A DNA stretch of 64,000 nt from Arenibacter certesii DSM 19833. Its GTDB lineage: Bacteria > Bacteroidota > Bacteroidia > Flavobacteriales > Flavobacteriaceae. The notes beneath the pieces are model-generated. The model was not told where the DNA came from and made no database searches. It saw only the letters and a list, made by a program, of their open reading frames with translations. The stretch covers positions 1-64,000 of the forward strand of contig NZ_AUCB01000023.1 of assembly GCF_000429545.1 (NCBI RefSeq), in the 5' to 3' direction. The number at the start of each line of letters is the position of its first letter. The first letter of the stretch is position 1. Positions 56,273-64,000 of the stretch are shown piece by piece. The translations under genes were made by a program, and so were the position numbers.

Positions 56273-56623
56273 CTAATCTGGGTGCATAAATCTTTGTTTA
56301 CCAAGCAATTCCTCTTCTGTTTCTACGTGTTCATCATCTGGCACACAACAATCTACTGGACAAACCGCAGCACACTGAGGCTCGTCATGGAAGCCTTTAC
56401 ACTCAGTACATTTGTCCGGGACTATATAGTACACTTCATCACTAACTGGCTCCTGAGATTCGTCGGCATCCACTTCTTTGCCATTTGGCAATTTAACCCT
56501 ACCCTTTAACAGGGTACCGTCACTATAGCGCCAGTCATCTGCCCCCTCATAAATTGCGTTATTCGGACATTCTGGTTCACATGCGCCACAATTTATACAC
56601 TCATCTGTTATTATAATTGCCAT
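56273..56623 (-). CDS. 2[4Fe-4S] ferredoxin
   Basis: A 116-residue electron carrier with two iron-sulfur clusters: [12 protein letters not shown] (about residues 9-20) binds the first, and [18 protein letters not shown] with CVPDD (about 74-95) supplies the second, with an insert of about 50 residues between as in the Alvin-type ferredoxins. It is divergent from the LuxC-like reductase gene, a frequent arrangement in Bacteroidota, and shares a promoter region with it. Its physiological partner is not known. Confidence 0.92.
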   Translation of the reverse strand: MAIIITDECINCGACEPECPNNAIYEGADDWRYSDGTLLKGRVKLPNGKEVDADESQEPVSDEVYYIVPDKCTECKGFHDEPQCAAVCPVDCCVPDDEHVETEEELLGKQRFMHPD

Positions 56624-56671
56624 TTTCTATTCTTTTATATGCTGAATTAAATCAGGATCAATACTTTTGCA

Positions 56672-56703
56672 CAAATATAAAGCCTTATAAAATCTTTTAC
56701 AAA
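56672..56703 (-). promoter_or_regulatory. Promoter of the ferredoxin gene
   Basis: Minus-strand TATATTTG (56672-56679) as the -7 and TTTG (56700-56703) as the -33, spacer 20 bases, matching the Bacteroidota consensus. The predicted start is about 40 bases before the ferredoxin start codon. A TACTTTTG on the plus strand at 56662-56669 may be the opposing -7 for the LuxC-like gene. Confidence 0.6.
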
Positions 56704-56707
56704 TATA

Positions 56708-57769
56708 ATGACTAAGCACTCAATAAGATTAAATGCTTTGGTTAAGCTGGGCATTTTTTTCAAAGAATACTACGAATATGCTAAAAATAACCCCCAATTA
56801 GACTTAAATTCTAATCCCTGGTTTAAAGCATTTGATGAAACAATTACCCTTGCTGGACATAAGAATGGATGGTTTACACCAGATAATATTCTCTTTAGTA
56901 TTAAAACTTGGGGAGAACTGCTAGAGCATACAGAATTAAACAACTGGCTGTCTCCTTACGATCCTGGAAATAACTCCGCTAAATCAGTGGCTGTTATTAT
57001 GGCCGGAAATATTCCTTTAGTTGGGTTTCATGATTTTTTGAGCACCCTTATAACTGGGAACAACATAATTATGAAACTCTCTTCCAATGACAAGATATTA
57101 TTGCCATTTATTTGTAGTTATTTAATAGAAGTTGAACCCAGCCTGAAGGATGCAATAGAATTTGCTGATGGTAAGCTAGAAAATTTTGATGCTGTAATCG
57201 CTACTGGGAGTGATAATACTTCTCGTTATTTTGAACATTATTTTGGAAAAAAACCCAACATAATACGTAGAAACCGTAATTCTGTAGCTGTACTTACAGG
57301 ACGTGAAACAGAAGCACAATTACAAGCCTTGGGAGAGGACATTTTTAGATATTATGGTCTTGGATGTAGAAGTGTTTCTAAAATATTTGTACCTAAAGAC
57401 TATAATTTCGATTTGTTTTTCAAGGCAATTTATCCTTACAATAATATAGTGGAGCATGCAAAGTATGCCAATAATTACGATTACAATAAAGCTGTATATT
57501 TAATGAGTTTGTTCCCTATATTAGAAAATGGCTTTCTAATGCTTAAGGAAGATACTAGTTACGCCTCCCCTATAGCAACCTTATTCTACGAAAAATACAA
57601 TTCTTTGGCAGAATTGAAGGTTACATTAGAAAATGATACTGACAAATTACAGTGTATAGTTGCGGATGGATTTACTACAGATGAAATTCCTTTTGGACAA
57701 ACACAAAGACCATCTTTAACTGATTATGCGGATAATATGGATACGGTAGAATTTCTGTTGAAATTATAA
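56708..57769 (+). CDS. LuxC-like acyl-CoA/acyl-protein reductase
   Basis: A 353-residue member of the acyl-CoA reductase (LuxC) family. The nucleotide region VAVIMAGNIPLVGFHDFLSTLITG (about residues 95-118) and a catalytic-type Cys in YYGLGCRSVSKIF (about 220) are visible. It could reduce a fatty acyl or acyl-peptide group to the aldehyde; no luciferase, synthetase or aldehyde partner is adjacent. It is divergent from the ferredoxin gene and 105 bases upstream of serC. This reductase occurs widely in Flavobacteriia without a settled role. Confidence 0.82.
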   Translation: MTKHSIRLNALVKLGIFFKEYYEYAKNNPQLDLNSNPWFKAFDETITLAGHKNGWFTPDNILFSIKTWGELLEHTELNNWLSPYDPGNNSAKSVAVIMAGNIPLVGFHDFLSTLITGNNIIMKLSSNDKILLPFICSYLIEVEPSLKDAIEFADGKLENFDAVIATGSDNTSRYFEHYFGKKPNIIRRNRNSVAVLTGRETEAQLQALGEDIFRYYGLGCRSVSKIFVPKDYNFDLFFKAIYPYNNIVEHAKYANNYDYNKAVYLMSLFPILENGFLMLKEDTSYASPIATLFYEKYNSLAELKVTLENDTDKLQCIVADGFTTDEIPFGQTQRPSLTDYADNMDTVEFLLKL

Positions 57770-57874
57770 TAGAACATTTACACATATCTATAGTTTCCAT
57801 TTAAAATATTTATGACCTTTAAGCACACTTAATTTTAGGTACAATTACAATAGTATAATAGAAAAATATAAAAA

Positions 57875-58939
57875 ATGAAAAAACATAATTTTAGTGCCGG
57901 ACCTTGCATTCTTCCTCAAGAAGTAATGAAAAAAGCATCGGAAGCTGTTCTGGATTTTAATGGTCTTGGACTATCTTTAATAGAGATTTCACACAGAAGC
58001 AAAGATTTTGTAGCGGTGATGGATAAGGCCCGTTCTTTGTCTCTAGAGTTGCTGGACCTGCAAGATAAAGGATATCAGGCATTGTTTCTACAGGGGGGTG
58101 CCAGCATGGAGTTTTTAATGGTTGCCTACAACCTTTTAGAAAAAAAAGCAGGTTATCTTAATACCGGTACTTGGGCGGATAAAGCCATTAAGGAGGCAAG
58201 GATTTTTGGGGAAGTTGTTGAAGTTGGATCTTCTAAAGACAAAAATTATAATTATATTCCAAAAGGATATAGTGTTCCTACTGATCTAGACTATCTGCAC
58301 TTAACCTCAAATAATACCATTTTTGGAACCCAGATTAAAGACTTTCCAAAAACTACAACTCCCCTAGTATGCGATATGAGTTCTGATATATTCTCTAGGC
58401 AACTCGATTTTTCTCAGTTCGATTTAATCTATGCGGGGGCACAAAAAAACATGGGTCCTGCGGGAACAACCTTAGTGGTCATAAAAGAAGATATCTTAGG
58501 TAAAGTTTCTAGAACGATTCCGTCTATGCTAAATTATAAGGTACATATAGAAAAAGAAAGCATGTTTAACACACCAGCTGTTTTTCCGGTATACGTATCT
58601 ATGTTAACCTTAGAGTGGTTGAAAAACTTAGGAGGAATTGCAGCTATTGAAGAAGTAAACGAGAAAAAGGCTCGACTACTTTATTCAGAAATCGACTTAA
58701 ACCCCCTTTTCCGAGGTTATGCCCAAAAGGAAGATCGCTCCATTATGAACGCCACCTTTACCTTAACAGAGGAAAAGCTTAAGGGGGTTTTTGATGAGAT
58801 GTGCAAGGAAGCCGGAATCAATGGCATTCACGGACACAGATCCATTGGCGGATATAGGGCCTCTATGTACAATGCACTATCATTGGATAGCGTTGGCACC
58901 CTTGTAGATGTTATGAGTGAACTAGAAAGAAAAGGATAA
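57875..58939 (+). CDS. serC: 3-phosphoserine aminotransferase
   Basis: PLP enzyme converting 3-phosphohydroxypyruvate to phosphoserine. It begins NFSAGPCILPQEVMKKA; the PLP lysine lies in YAGAQKNMGPAG (about residues 188-199); the ending GIHGHRSIGGYRASMYNAL is typical. 354 residues. It lies 109 bases upstream of serA, so the two serine-pathway genes probably act together. Confidence 0.96.
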   Translation: MKKHNFSAGPCILPQEVMKKASEAVLDFNGLGLSLIEISHRSKDFVAVMDKARSLSLELLDLQDKGYQALFLQGGASMEFLMVAYNLLEKKAGYLNTGTWADKAIKEARIFGEVVEVGSSKDKNYNYIPKGYSVPTDLDYLHLTSNNTIFGTQIKDFPKTTTPLVCDMSSDIFSRQLDFSQFDLIYAGAQKNMGPAGTTLVVIKEDILGKVSRTIPSMLNYKVHIEKESMFNTPAVFPVYVSMLTLEWLKNLGGIAAIEEVNEKKARLLYSEIDLNPLFRGYAQKEDRSIMNATFTLTEEKLKGVFDEMCKEAGINGIHGHRSIGGYRASMYNALSLDSVGTLVDVMSELERKG

Positions 58940-59048
58940 CCATTCTATCTTATAAGTCTGCTAGCAGAGATAGTAAGAACCAACAAAAAACACACCTTAT
59001 AACAAGCCCTCCCCTGAACTGGAGAGGTACAACAAGATTGCAAAAAAA

Positions 59049-59999
59049 ATGAAAGTATTAGCAAACGACGGAATATCAGAAAGCGGAAAAAAAGAATTAG
59101 AAAAAGCTGGTTTTGAAGTGATGTCTATCCGTGTGGCACAAGAACAGCTTATTCCCTACATAAATGATAATAAGGTTACCATTCTTTTAGTTAGGAGTGC
59201 AACACAAGTAACAAAAGAAGTTGTAGATAAATGCCCAAGTCTAAAGATTATTGGCCGTGGGGGGGTAGGCATGGACAATATTGAAGTAGAATATGCCAAA
59301 TCTAAAGGATTGCATGTAATCAATACCCCAGCAGCTTCCTCCTCTTCCGTTGCAGAACTTGTTTTTGCCCATTTATTCAGCGGAGTTCGTTTTTTACACG
59401 ATGCCAATAGGAACATGCCCTTAGAAGGGGATAGCAACTTTAGTAAATTGAAAAAAGCGTATTCCAACGGTATTGAATTGCGCAACAAAACCATAGGGAT
59501 AATCGGATTTGGGAGAATAGGTATAGAAACGGCTAAAATTGCCTTAGGATTGGGAATGAAAGTATTGTTTGTAGATCCCAAATTGGACAAAGCAACTGTT
59601 ACGATATCCTTTTTTGATCACAGATCTATGTCCTTTGATCTTGATGGAACTACATTGGAACACTTACTTAAGGAATCAGATTTTATAAGCCTGCATGTTC
59701 CTGCCCAAAAATCATATCTCATTGGCGAAAAAGAATTTGAAATGATGAAAAATGGAGTGGGAATCGTTAATGCTGCCCGAGGAGGTGTGTTAGACGAGGT
59801 TGCCTTGGTTAATGCTTTGGAAAGTCGAAAGGTTTCTTTTGCCGGTTTAGATGTTTTTGAATCCGAACCTATGCCAGAAATAAGAATATTGATGCATCCG
59901 GACATATCCCTAACCCCGCATATAGGCGCTGCAACCTCTGAGGCACAAGACCGTATAGGTCAGGAATTGGCTACCCAAATAATTGCGCTGTACAACTAA
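59049..59999 (+). CDS. serA: D-3-phosphoglycerate dehydrogenase (short form)
   Basis: First step of serine synthesis, oxidising 3-phosphoglycerate with NAD. The nucleotide loop is IIGFGRIGIETAKIALG (about residues 148-164), and catalytic Arg, Glu and His are in NAARGGVLDE, DVFESEPMP and TPHIGAAT. 316 residues, with no ACT domain at the C-terminus, so serine feedback of the usual kind is absent. It follows serC. Confidence 0.93.
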   Translation: MKVLANDGISESGKKELEKAGFEVMSIRVAQEQLIPYINDNKVTILLVRSATQVTKEVVDKCPSLKIIGRGGVGMDNIEVEYAKSKGLHVINTPAASSSSVAELVFAHLFSGVRFLHDANRNMPLEGDSNFSKLKKAYSNGIELRNKTIGIIGFGRIGIETAKIALGLGMKVLFVDPKLDKATVTISFFDHRSMSFDLDGTTLEHLLKESDFISLHVPAQKSYLIGEKEFEMMKNGVGIVNAARGGVLDEVALVNALESRKVSFAGLDVFESEPMPEIRILMHPDISLTPHIGAATSEAQDRIGQELATQIIALYN

Positions 60000-60125
60000 T
60001 ATTATTTTTACAAACAAAGTAATTGGAATAACAGGATGGTTTATGTTAAGTAAGACGCTACATCTATGTTGAATTTTTGTAACTTGTGATAATTAAATTT
60101 TCTAAACAAAATAAATAATTATAAT

Positions 60126-60761
60126 ATGTCAGGATTATTGGATCTCTTAAACAGCCCTATGGGCAAGCAACTGATTAGTGGTGTTGCCAGTCAAACTGGA
60201 CAGCCAGAAAACAAAACAGCAGATGTTTTAAGCATGGCTATGCCACTTCTCTTGGGCGGTATGAAAAAGAACGCTTCCTCCCCACAAGGTGCAGCCGGAC
60301 TTTTAAGTGCTCTATCCTCTAACAAGCACGACGGAAGTATGTTAAATAACTTAAGCGGACTATTTAGTGGAGGTGTAGATGAAACTGTAGTCAAAGATGG
60401 AGAAGGAATCCTTAGTCACGTTTTTGGAGGCAAACAGGCTGCTGTAGAAAGTGCCATAAGTCAAAAATCAGGTTTGGATGCTGGATCGGTGGCACAAATT
60501 TTAAAAATAGCAGCACCATTGGTAATGGCCTATCTTGGAAAACAAAAAGCCCAAAATAATGTTAATGATGCCGGTGGCTTAAATAGCTTATTAGGGAACT
60601 TGTTAGGCGGACAGCCACAACAAAATCAAAGCTTAATTACCACCTTATTGGATGCAGATGGGGATGGTAGTGTTTTAGACGATGTTGCCGGTATGGTAAT
60701 GGGCGGTAATAAAAAGAAAGGTGGACTTGGCGGAATGCTAGGTGGACTCTTCGGTAAATAA
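60126..60761 (+). CDS. DUF937 family protein
   Basis: A 211-residue protein of low complexity: Gly, Ala, Leu and Ser rich, with repeated LLxxL and GGxxx segments (about residues 40-110 and 130-211). DUF937 proteins are of unknown role; the Bacteroidota members often have this repeat-rich build. It starts about 125 bases after serA and is followed by a terminator. Confidence 0.85.
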   Translation: MSGLLDLLNSPMGKQLISGVASQTGQPENKTADVLSMAMPLLLGGMKKNASSPQGAAGLLSALSSNKHDGSMLNNLSGLFSGGVDETVVKDGEGILSHVFGGKQAAVESAISQKSGLDAGSVAQILKIAAPLVMAYLGKQKAQNNVNDAGGLNSLLGNLLGGQPQQNQSLITTLLDADGDGSVLDDVAGMVMGGNKKKGGLGGMLGGLFGK

Positions 60762-60783
60762 AAAATTTACATTTATTTTAAGC

Positions 60784-60811
60784 AAAGCCATTTGTAATCA
60801 CAAATGGCTTT
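60784..60811 (+). terminator. Intrinsic terminator of the DUF937 gene
   Basis: A 12-pair stem AAAGCCATTTGT / ACAAATGGCTTT with a four-base loop, followed by TTTGT. It is 22 bases past the stop, and only 16 bases before the next gene. Confidence 0.82.
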
Positions 60812-60826
60812 TTGTATCTTAAGGGT

Positions 60827-61285
60827 ATGAGAAAGAGGTCTGTTTTTATCGTATTATCCATTACATTGTTCTCCGTTTACATCATTGGATGCGGGGGTAC
60901 TAAACAGACCATTGCGGTATCTGAAGAAGAGAAAATAGCCTTTACGAAAACAGAAGGAGATACCATAACTATTGCAAATGAAGAAACCGAATACGAGATA
61001 ATCATAATTGAACCAGGATTCGATTTTTGGCTGCAAAGCGTAGCGAAGCCTGAAGGTTATTATTCCCAATCTTATTTGGAAAATAGGAATCAAATCTATG
61101 TATCCGAATGGAATATCAGAGTATCTCAGCCTTTTACCTACAATCCAAGCCTATACGAACTACATATAGATTATAGCCCCCACATTGACTATGGCTATGA
61201 GGTAAATTATAAACTGTTTAACTACTTTATTTATTTTCAGCGGAAATACAATCAGCGTCTTGGCCCCTTTGTTCCCCGCATTTAA
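60827..61285 (+). CDS. DUF6146 family lipoprotein
   Basis: A 152-residue lipoprotein: signal with lipobox ending in Cys (about residue 22, IIGC), then a charged linker and a beta-rich domain with FDFWLQSVAKPEGYYSQSYLENRN (about 67-90). I start at the ATG at 60827; an open frame extends five codons further. The pattern matches a family seen in Flavobacteriia, DUF6146, of unknown function. Probably cotranscribed with the following gene, 32 bases downstream. Confidence 0.78.
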   Translation: MRKRSVFIVLSITLFSVYIIGCGGTKQTIAVSEEEKIAFTKTEGDTITIANEETEYEIIIIEPGFDFWLQSVAKPEGYYSQSYLENRNQIYVSEWNIRVSQPFTYNPSLYELHIDYSPHIDYGYEVNYKLFNYFIYFQRKYNQRLGPFVPRI

Positions 61286-61317
61286 AAACTTATATTTGCC
61301 ATCGATTTTTGTAATGT

Positions 61318-61638
61318 ATGAAGAAGTTAAAAGAACGATGGGGAGTATCCTCTAATTTTCAATTGGCCATAATTTTTGTGGTTTTTTCTATTACTGGCTC
61401 CTCTGCGGTTTTTATAGCTAAGCCATTCCTTAATTTTATAGGTTTACACCGCGATAGCTTTTCTCCAGATTTTATTTGGGGAGGACTTGTCTATCTACTA
61501 TTTAGAATTCTATTGATTTTTCCTTTCTACCAAATACTTCTCGTCATCTACGGTTGGCTCTTTGGTCAGTTTAAGTTTTTCTGGGAATTTGAAAAAAAGA
61601 TGCTAAGCAGAATGGGGTTGGGCTTCATATTTAAATAA
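61318..61638 (+). CDS. DUF6787 family membrane protein
   Basis: A 106-residue protein with two hydrophobic segments (about residues 17-37 and 54-80), an aromatic-rich basic tail and an initial KERWGVSSNFQLAII segment that marks DUF6787. The function is unknown. It lies 32 bases after the lipoprotein gene. Confidence 0.75.
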   Translation: MKKLKERWGVSSNFQLAIIFVVFSITGSSAVFIAKPFLNFIGLHRDSFSPDFIWGGLVYLLFRILLIFPFYQILLVIYGWLFGQFKFFWEFEKKMLSRMGLGFIFK

Positions 61639-61689
61639 ATTATACTTTTCTTAACAGCCCTTGTCCATCTATAGGGATAGATTTGAACT

Positions 61690-62019
61690 GTGATTTCAAT
61701 TCGAGAACATATCTTGCCCTTACTATCCATACTTATGGTGGTCTTATTTGCTCTGCCTGGCAGTATAAAAGCCAAACATGCCATGCTTGAGCACCACACT
61801 TTTGTTTGTAAGGAAAAAGGCAAATTGCATGTTCATGAGGTTGAATTGGAATGTGAATTTCATAAATACAATATATCACACTTTATTTTCCCGGAATTTA
61901 AAGGGCTAGATAATCCTATCTGGAAAACTAAAGCGATGAAAATTGCTGATTACTATCAGTTTTTAAGCAAATATCAAAAACTGCACTTCTCCCTAAGGGG
62001 ACCACCCTCCGTAGTATAA
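61690..62019 (+). CDS. Small secreted His/Cys protein
   Basis: A 109-residue protein with a signal peptide or anchor (about residues 8-28, LPLLSILMVVLFALPGS) and a mature part holding clustered metal-type residues: HHTFVCKEKGKLHVHEVELECEFH. Start is a GTG; no ATG is available upstream. It lies upstream of the His-rich TonB receptor gene, an association that I recall from Flavobacteriia, so it may act with that receptor in metal uptake. The 397 bases between the two argue for separate transcription. Confidence 0.65.
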   Translation: MISIREHILPLLSILMVVLFALPGSIKAKHAMLEHHTFVCKEKGKLHVHEVELECEFHKYNISHFIFPEFKGLDNPIWKTKAMKIADYYQFLSKYQKLHFSLRGPPSVV

Positions 62020-62416
62020 TATGCTTTTCGCATATCTAAATTCACTGCGATCAAACAACCCAAAATAAAGCAATTTTTATGGATTGATTACAATCTATAT
62101 AGCAATCTCCCTACTCCATATAAATTCGCTAGTTGCGACGAAATGTTACTAATAAAAACATTTTATCTACAGTTAGATATGGCAGTTGATTGGGATGCAC
62201 TTTATTTAGGCGGTTTATTAAGCTTAGCTTTTTAGGGATGCAAGAGCATTTTTAATCTAGAGAATTAAAACACACTAACAAAAGAAACATTTATACGTTT
62301 TGAAACTACCTTTCAAAAAAGGGAAGCATACCGTATTAGCTTTAAATCATATTTATTAATCTGATTTTCTTTTCAAATAATAAATGATTATTCTTTATCC
62401 ATAATTATTTCAACTA
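62020..62416. other. Intergenic region, nothing recognised
   Basis: About 400 AT-rich bases between the secreted protein gene and the final receptor gene. I see no hairpin, remnant or RNA gene that I would support. Confidence 0.4.
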
Positions 62417-64000
62417 ATGAAAAAACTACTATTGTCATTCCTTTGTGCTATGGCAGTCTTTACCACACAGTCCCAGAATTCCCTTATGGGAAAAATTACT
62501 GAGAAGTCCACCAACCTACCTTTGGAGCAGGTTTCCATTTATTTCCCAGATTTACAAAAAGGAGGTGTTACAAATGAAAATGGGGAATTTAAAATAGGAA
62601 ATTTACCCTTAGGGAATTATAAAGTGGTAGCTTCTTACATTGGCTTTCAGAGCTTTAGTCAGAATATTGTTATCCAACAAGGAGAGAATAATCTAAATAT
62701 AAATCTCGCACCTAGCGCTATAGAAATGGACGAAGTTATCGTGTCTACTCCTTTTCACAAATTACAGCGCGATAATGTGATGAAAGTAGAATATGCTCGA
62801 GTAGCAGCCTTAAAATCTACGGGAGCACCTACTTTGGTAGAAGGCATTGGAAAAATTCCTGGCGTAGATGTAGTCTCTACAGGAGTGGGCATAGGAAAAC
62901 CTGCTATTAGAGGTTTAACCTCTAATAGAGTTTTGGTATACACCCAGGGAATACGATTAGAAAATCAACAGTTTGGGGCAGAACATGGACTAGGGGTTAA
63001 CGAAGCAGGTATAGAGAGCGTAGAAGTGATTAAAGGTCCCGCTTCCCTACTCTATGGATCTGATGCTATGGGAGGCGTATTGTATTTAAATCCAGAACGG
63101 TTTGCTAGCGCCCATTCTATAGAAGGCGATGTAAATCTAAGTTATAATACTAACACTAGGGGAATTTCTAGTGATGCTGGAATTAGATCGTCTGGAGAGA
63201 ACCTCAGGTTCTTGGCTAGGGTTGCTACCAATAATCATATAGATTATACTGGAGGCGATGGAAAAAGAGTTACTAATTCTAGATTTAACGAGAAAGACCT
63301 AAAATTGGGTGTGGGGTATCAAAACACCGTTTTCACCACTGAAATGAGATACAACTACAACCAATCTAACCTAGGGATACCTGAGTCTATTGACGTCCAA
63401 ACAACTTCTAGAACCCCAGAATTGCCATATCAAAAGATAAATAACCATATATTAAGTTCTAAAACTAAGATCTTCTTTGAAAATGCTAGTTTAGATGTTA
63501 CTCTTGGTTATGTTGGCAATGATAGAAAGGAATTTGAAGAACACCACCATCATGACGGTGAGGCAGATCATGGCGACGAAGAAGGGCATGATGAAACAGC
63601 TTTGGATATGAAGCTTCAGACCTTTAGTTATAATATCTTATACCAACTTCCCAAGTGGGAAAAATTTGAAACCGTTTTAGGGGTACAAGGGATACATCAG
63701 TCCAACAAAAATTATGGAGAAGAAGCCTTAATTCCGGATGCAACAACCCAAGATATTGGCATTTTGGGAACTACCCATTTTCACCTAAATGAAAACAACG
63801 ATTTTCAATTAGGATTACGGTATGATCATAGAAAAATCGTTGGAACCCCCTATGGAATAGTGGGAGAAGAAGGATATATTGCCGAATTGAACCAAAAATT
63901 CAACAGTTTTAACGGTGCATTTGGTTACAAAAATAACTTTTCTGAAGCGTTCACAGGACGCTTTAATATAGCAACTGGGTTTAGGGCACCCAACCTGGCT
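62417..64000 (+). CDS. TonB-dependent receptor, His-rich, truncated by window end
   Basis: The frame from the ATG at 62417 is open to the last base, 528 codons. Signal peptide (about 1-19), carboxypeptidase-like domain (NSLMGKITEKSTNLPLEQVSIYF, about 21-95), plug with AIRGLTSNRVLVYTQGIRLE and the VEVIKGPASLLYGSDAMGGV signature (about 199-223), then barrel strands. A loop near residues 374-393 reads EEHHHHDGEADHGDEEGHDE, very rich in His, Glu and Asp, which suggests binding of zinc, nickel, copper or cobalt. The end lies outside the window. Confidence 0.9.
   Translation, partial: MKKLLLSFLCAMAVFTTQSQNSLMGKITEKSTNLPLEQVSIYFPDLQKGGVTNENGEFKIGNLPLGNYKVVASYIGFQSFSQNIVIQQGENNLNINLAPSAIEMDEVIVSTPFHKLQRDNVMKVEYARVAALKSTGAPTLVEGIGKIPGVDVVSTGVGIGKPAIRGLTSNRVLVYTQGIRLENQQFGAEHGLGVNEAGIESVEVIKGPASLLYGSDAMGGVLYLNPERFASAHSIEGDVNLSYNTNTRGISSDAGIRSSGENLRFLARVATNNHIDYTGGDGKRVTNSRFNEKDLKLGVGYQNTVFTTEMRYNYNQSNLGIPESIDVQTTSRTPELPYQKINNHILSSKTKIFFENASLDVTLGYVGNDRKEFEEHHHHDGEADHGDEEGHDETALDMKLQTFSYNILYQLPKWEKFETVLGVQGIHQSNKNYGEEALIPDATTQDIGILGTTHFHLNENNDFQLGLRYDHRKIVGTPYGIVGEEGYIAELNQKFNSFNGAFGYKNNFSEAFTGRFNIATGFRAPNLA

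Overview
The window is a stretch of chromosome from a low-GC Bacteroidota, most likely a marine Flavobacteriaceae. The signs are a fused LpxC-FabZ, a fused HisB, the gliding/T9SS response regulator PorX, TonB-dependent receptors with a carboxypeptidase-like N-terminal domain, TAnnTTTG-type -7 promoter elements, and general absence of Shine-Dalgarno sequences. Genus cannot be fixed from sequence reading alone. Nearly all genes are housekeeping or lineage-typical. I saw no rRNA, tRNA, CRISPR array, insertion sequence or prophage.

Layout. 1-8.6 kb: an M19 dipeptidase lipoprotein, a thioesterase, small conserved proteins, a cysE-cysM cysteine pair, a CorA transporter, truA and a membrane protein. 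8.6-11.8 kb: a MoxR-type AAA+ ATPase with its VWA partner, and a small cupin. 11.8-15.7 kb: the most unusual part. It holds a stand-alone ATP-sulfurylase-like protein whose sulfate-pocket residues are replaced, preceded by a structured leader, then a DUF1853 protein and a decayed secreted-protein gene. 15.7-17.1 kb: a Tat-exported GH109-like oxidoreductase-fold glycosidase. 17.3-24.9 kb: a complete histidine operon (hisG-D-C-B-H-A-F-IE, minus strand) led by a His4 leader peptide and an attenuator hairpin. 25.0-27.9 kb: a prohibitin-like protein and a VWA membrane protein. 28.0-35.9 kb: fabG, sucD, an envelope cluster (lpxD paralogue, efp, lpxA, lpxC/fabZ, lpxD) and an HD hydrolase. 35.9-39.8 kb: porX, tsaE, ald and a small anchored protein. 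39.9-42.6 kb: proline dehydrogenase, aroB and a frameshifted remnant. 42.8-53.3 kb: an Lrp regulator, an M14 peptidase, an XRE regulator, a lipoprotein, a sterol-desaturase-type hydroxylase, mscL, parC, parE and ychF. 53.5-64 kb: a TonB receptor, ferredoxin, LuxC-like reductase, serC, serA, small conserved proteins, and a second, His-rich TonB receptor cut by the window end.

Genes working together: the his operon is a full pathway with its own sensing leader; lpxD-lpxC/fabZ-lpxA supply lipid A early steps; cysE-cysM convert serine to cysteine; serC-serA make serine; parE-parC-mscL are co-oriented. The best candidates for something undescribed are the ATP-sulfurylase-like enzyme with altered pocket and the histidine leader. 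Several intergenic regions hold decayed coding sequence (15.1-15.5, 42.24-42.61, 7.7-7.9 and 0.03-0.16 kb).
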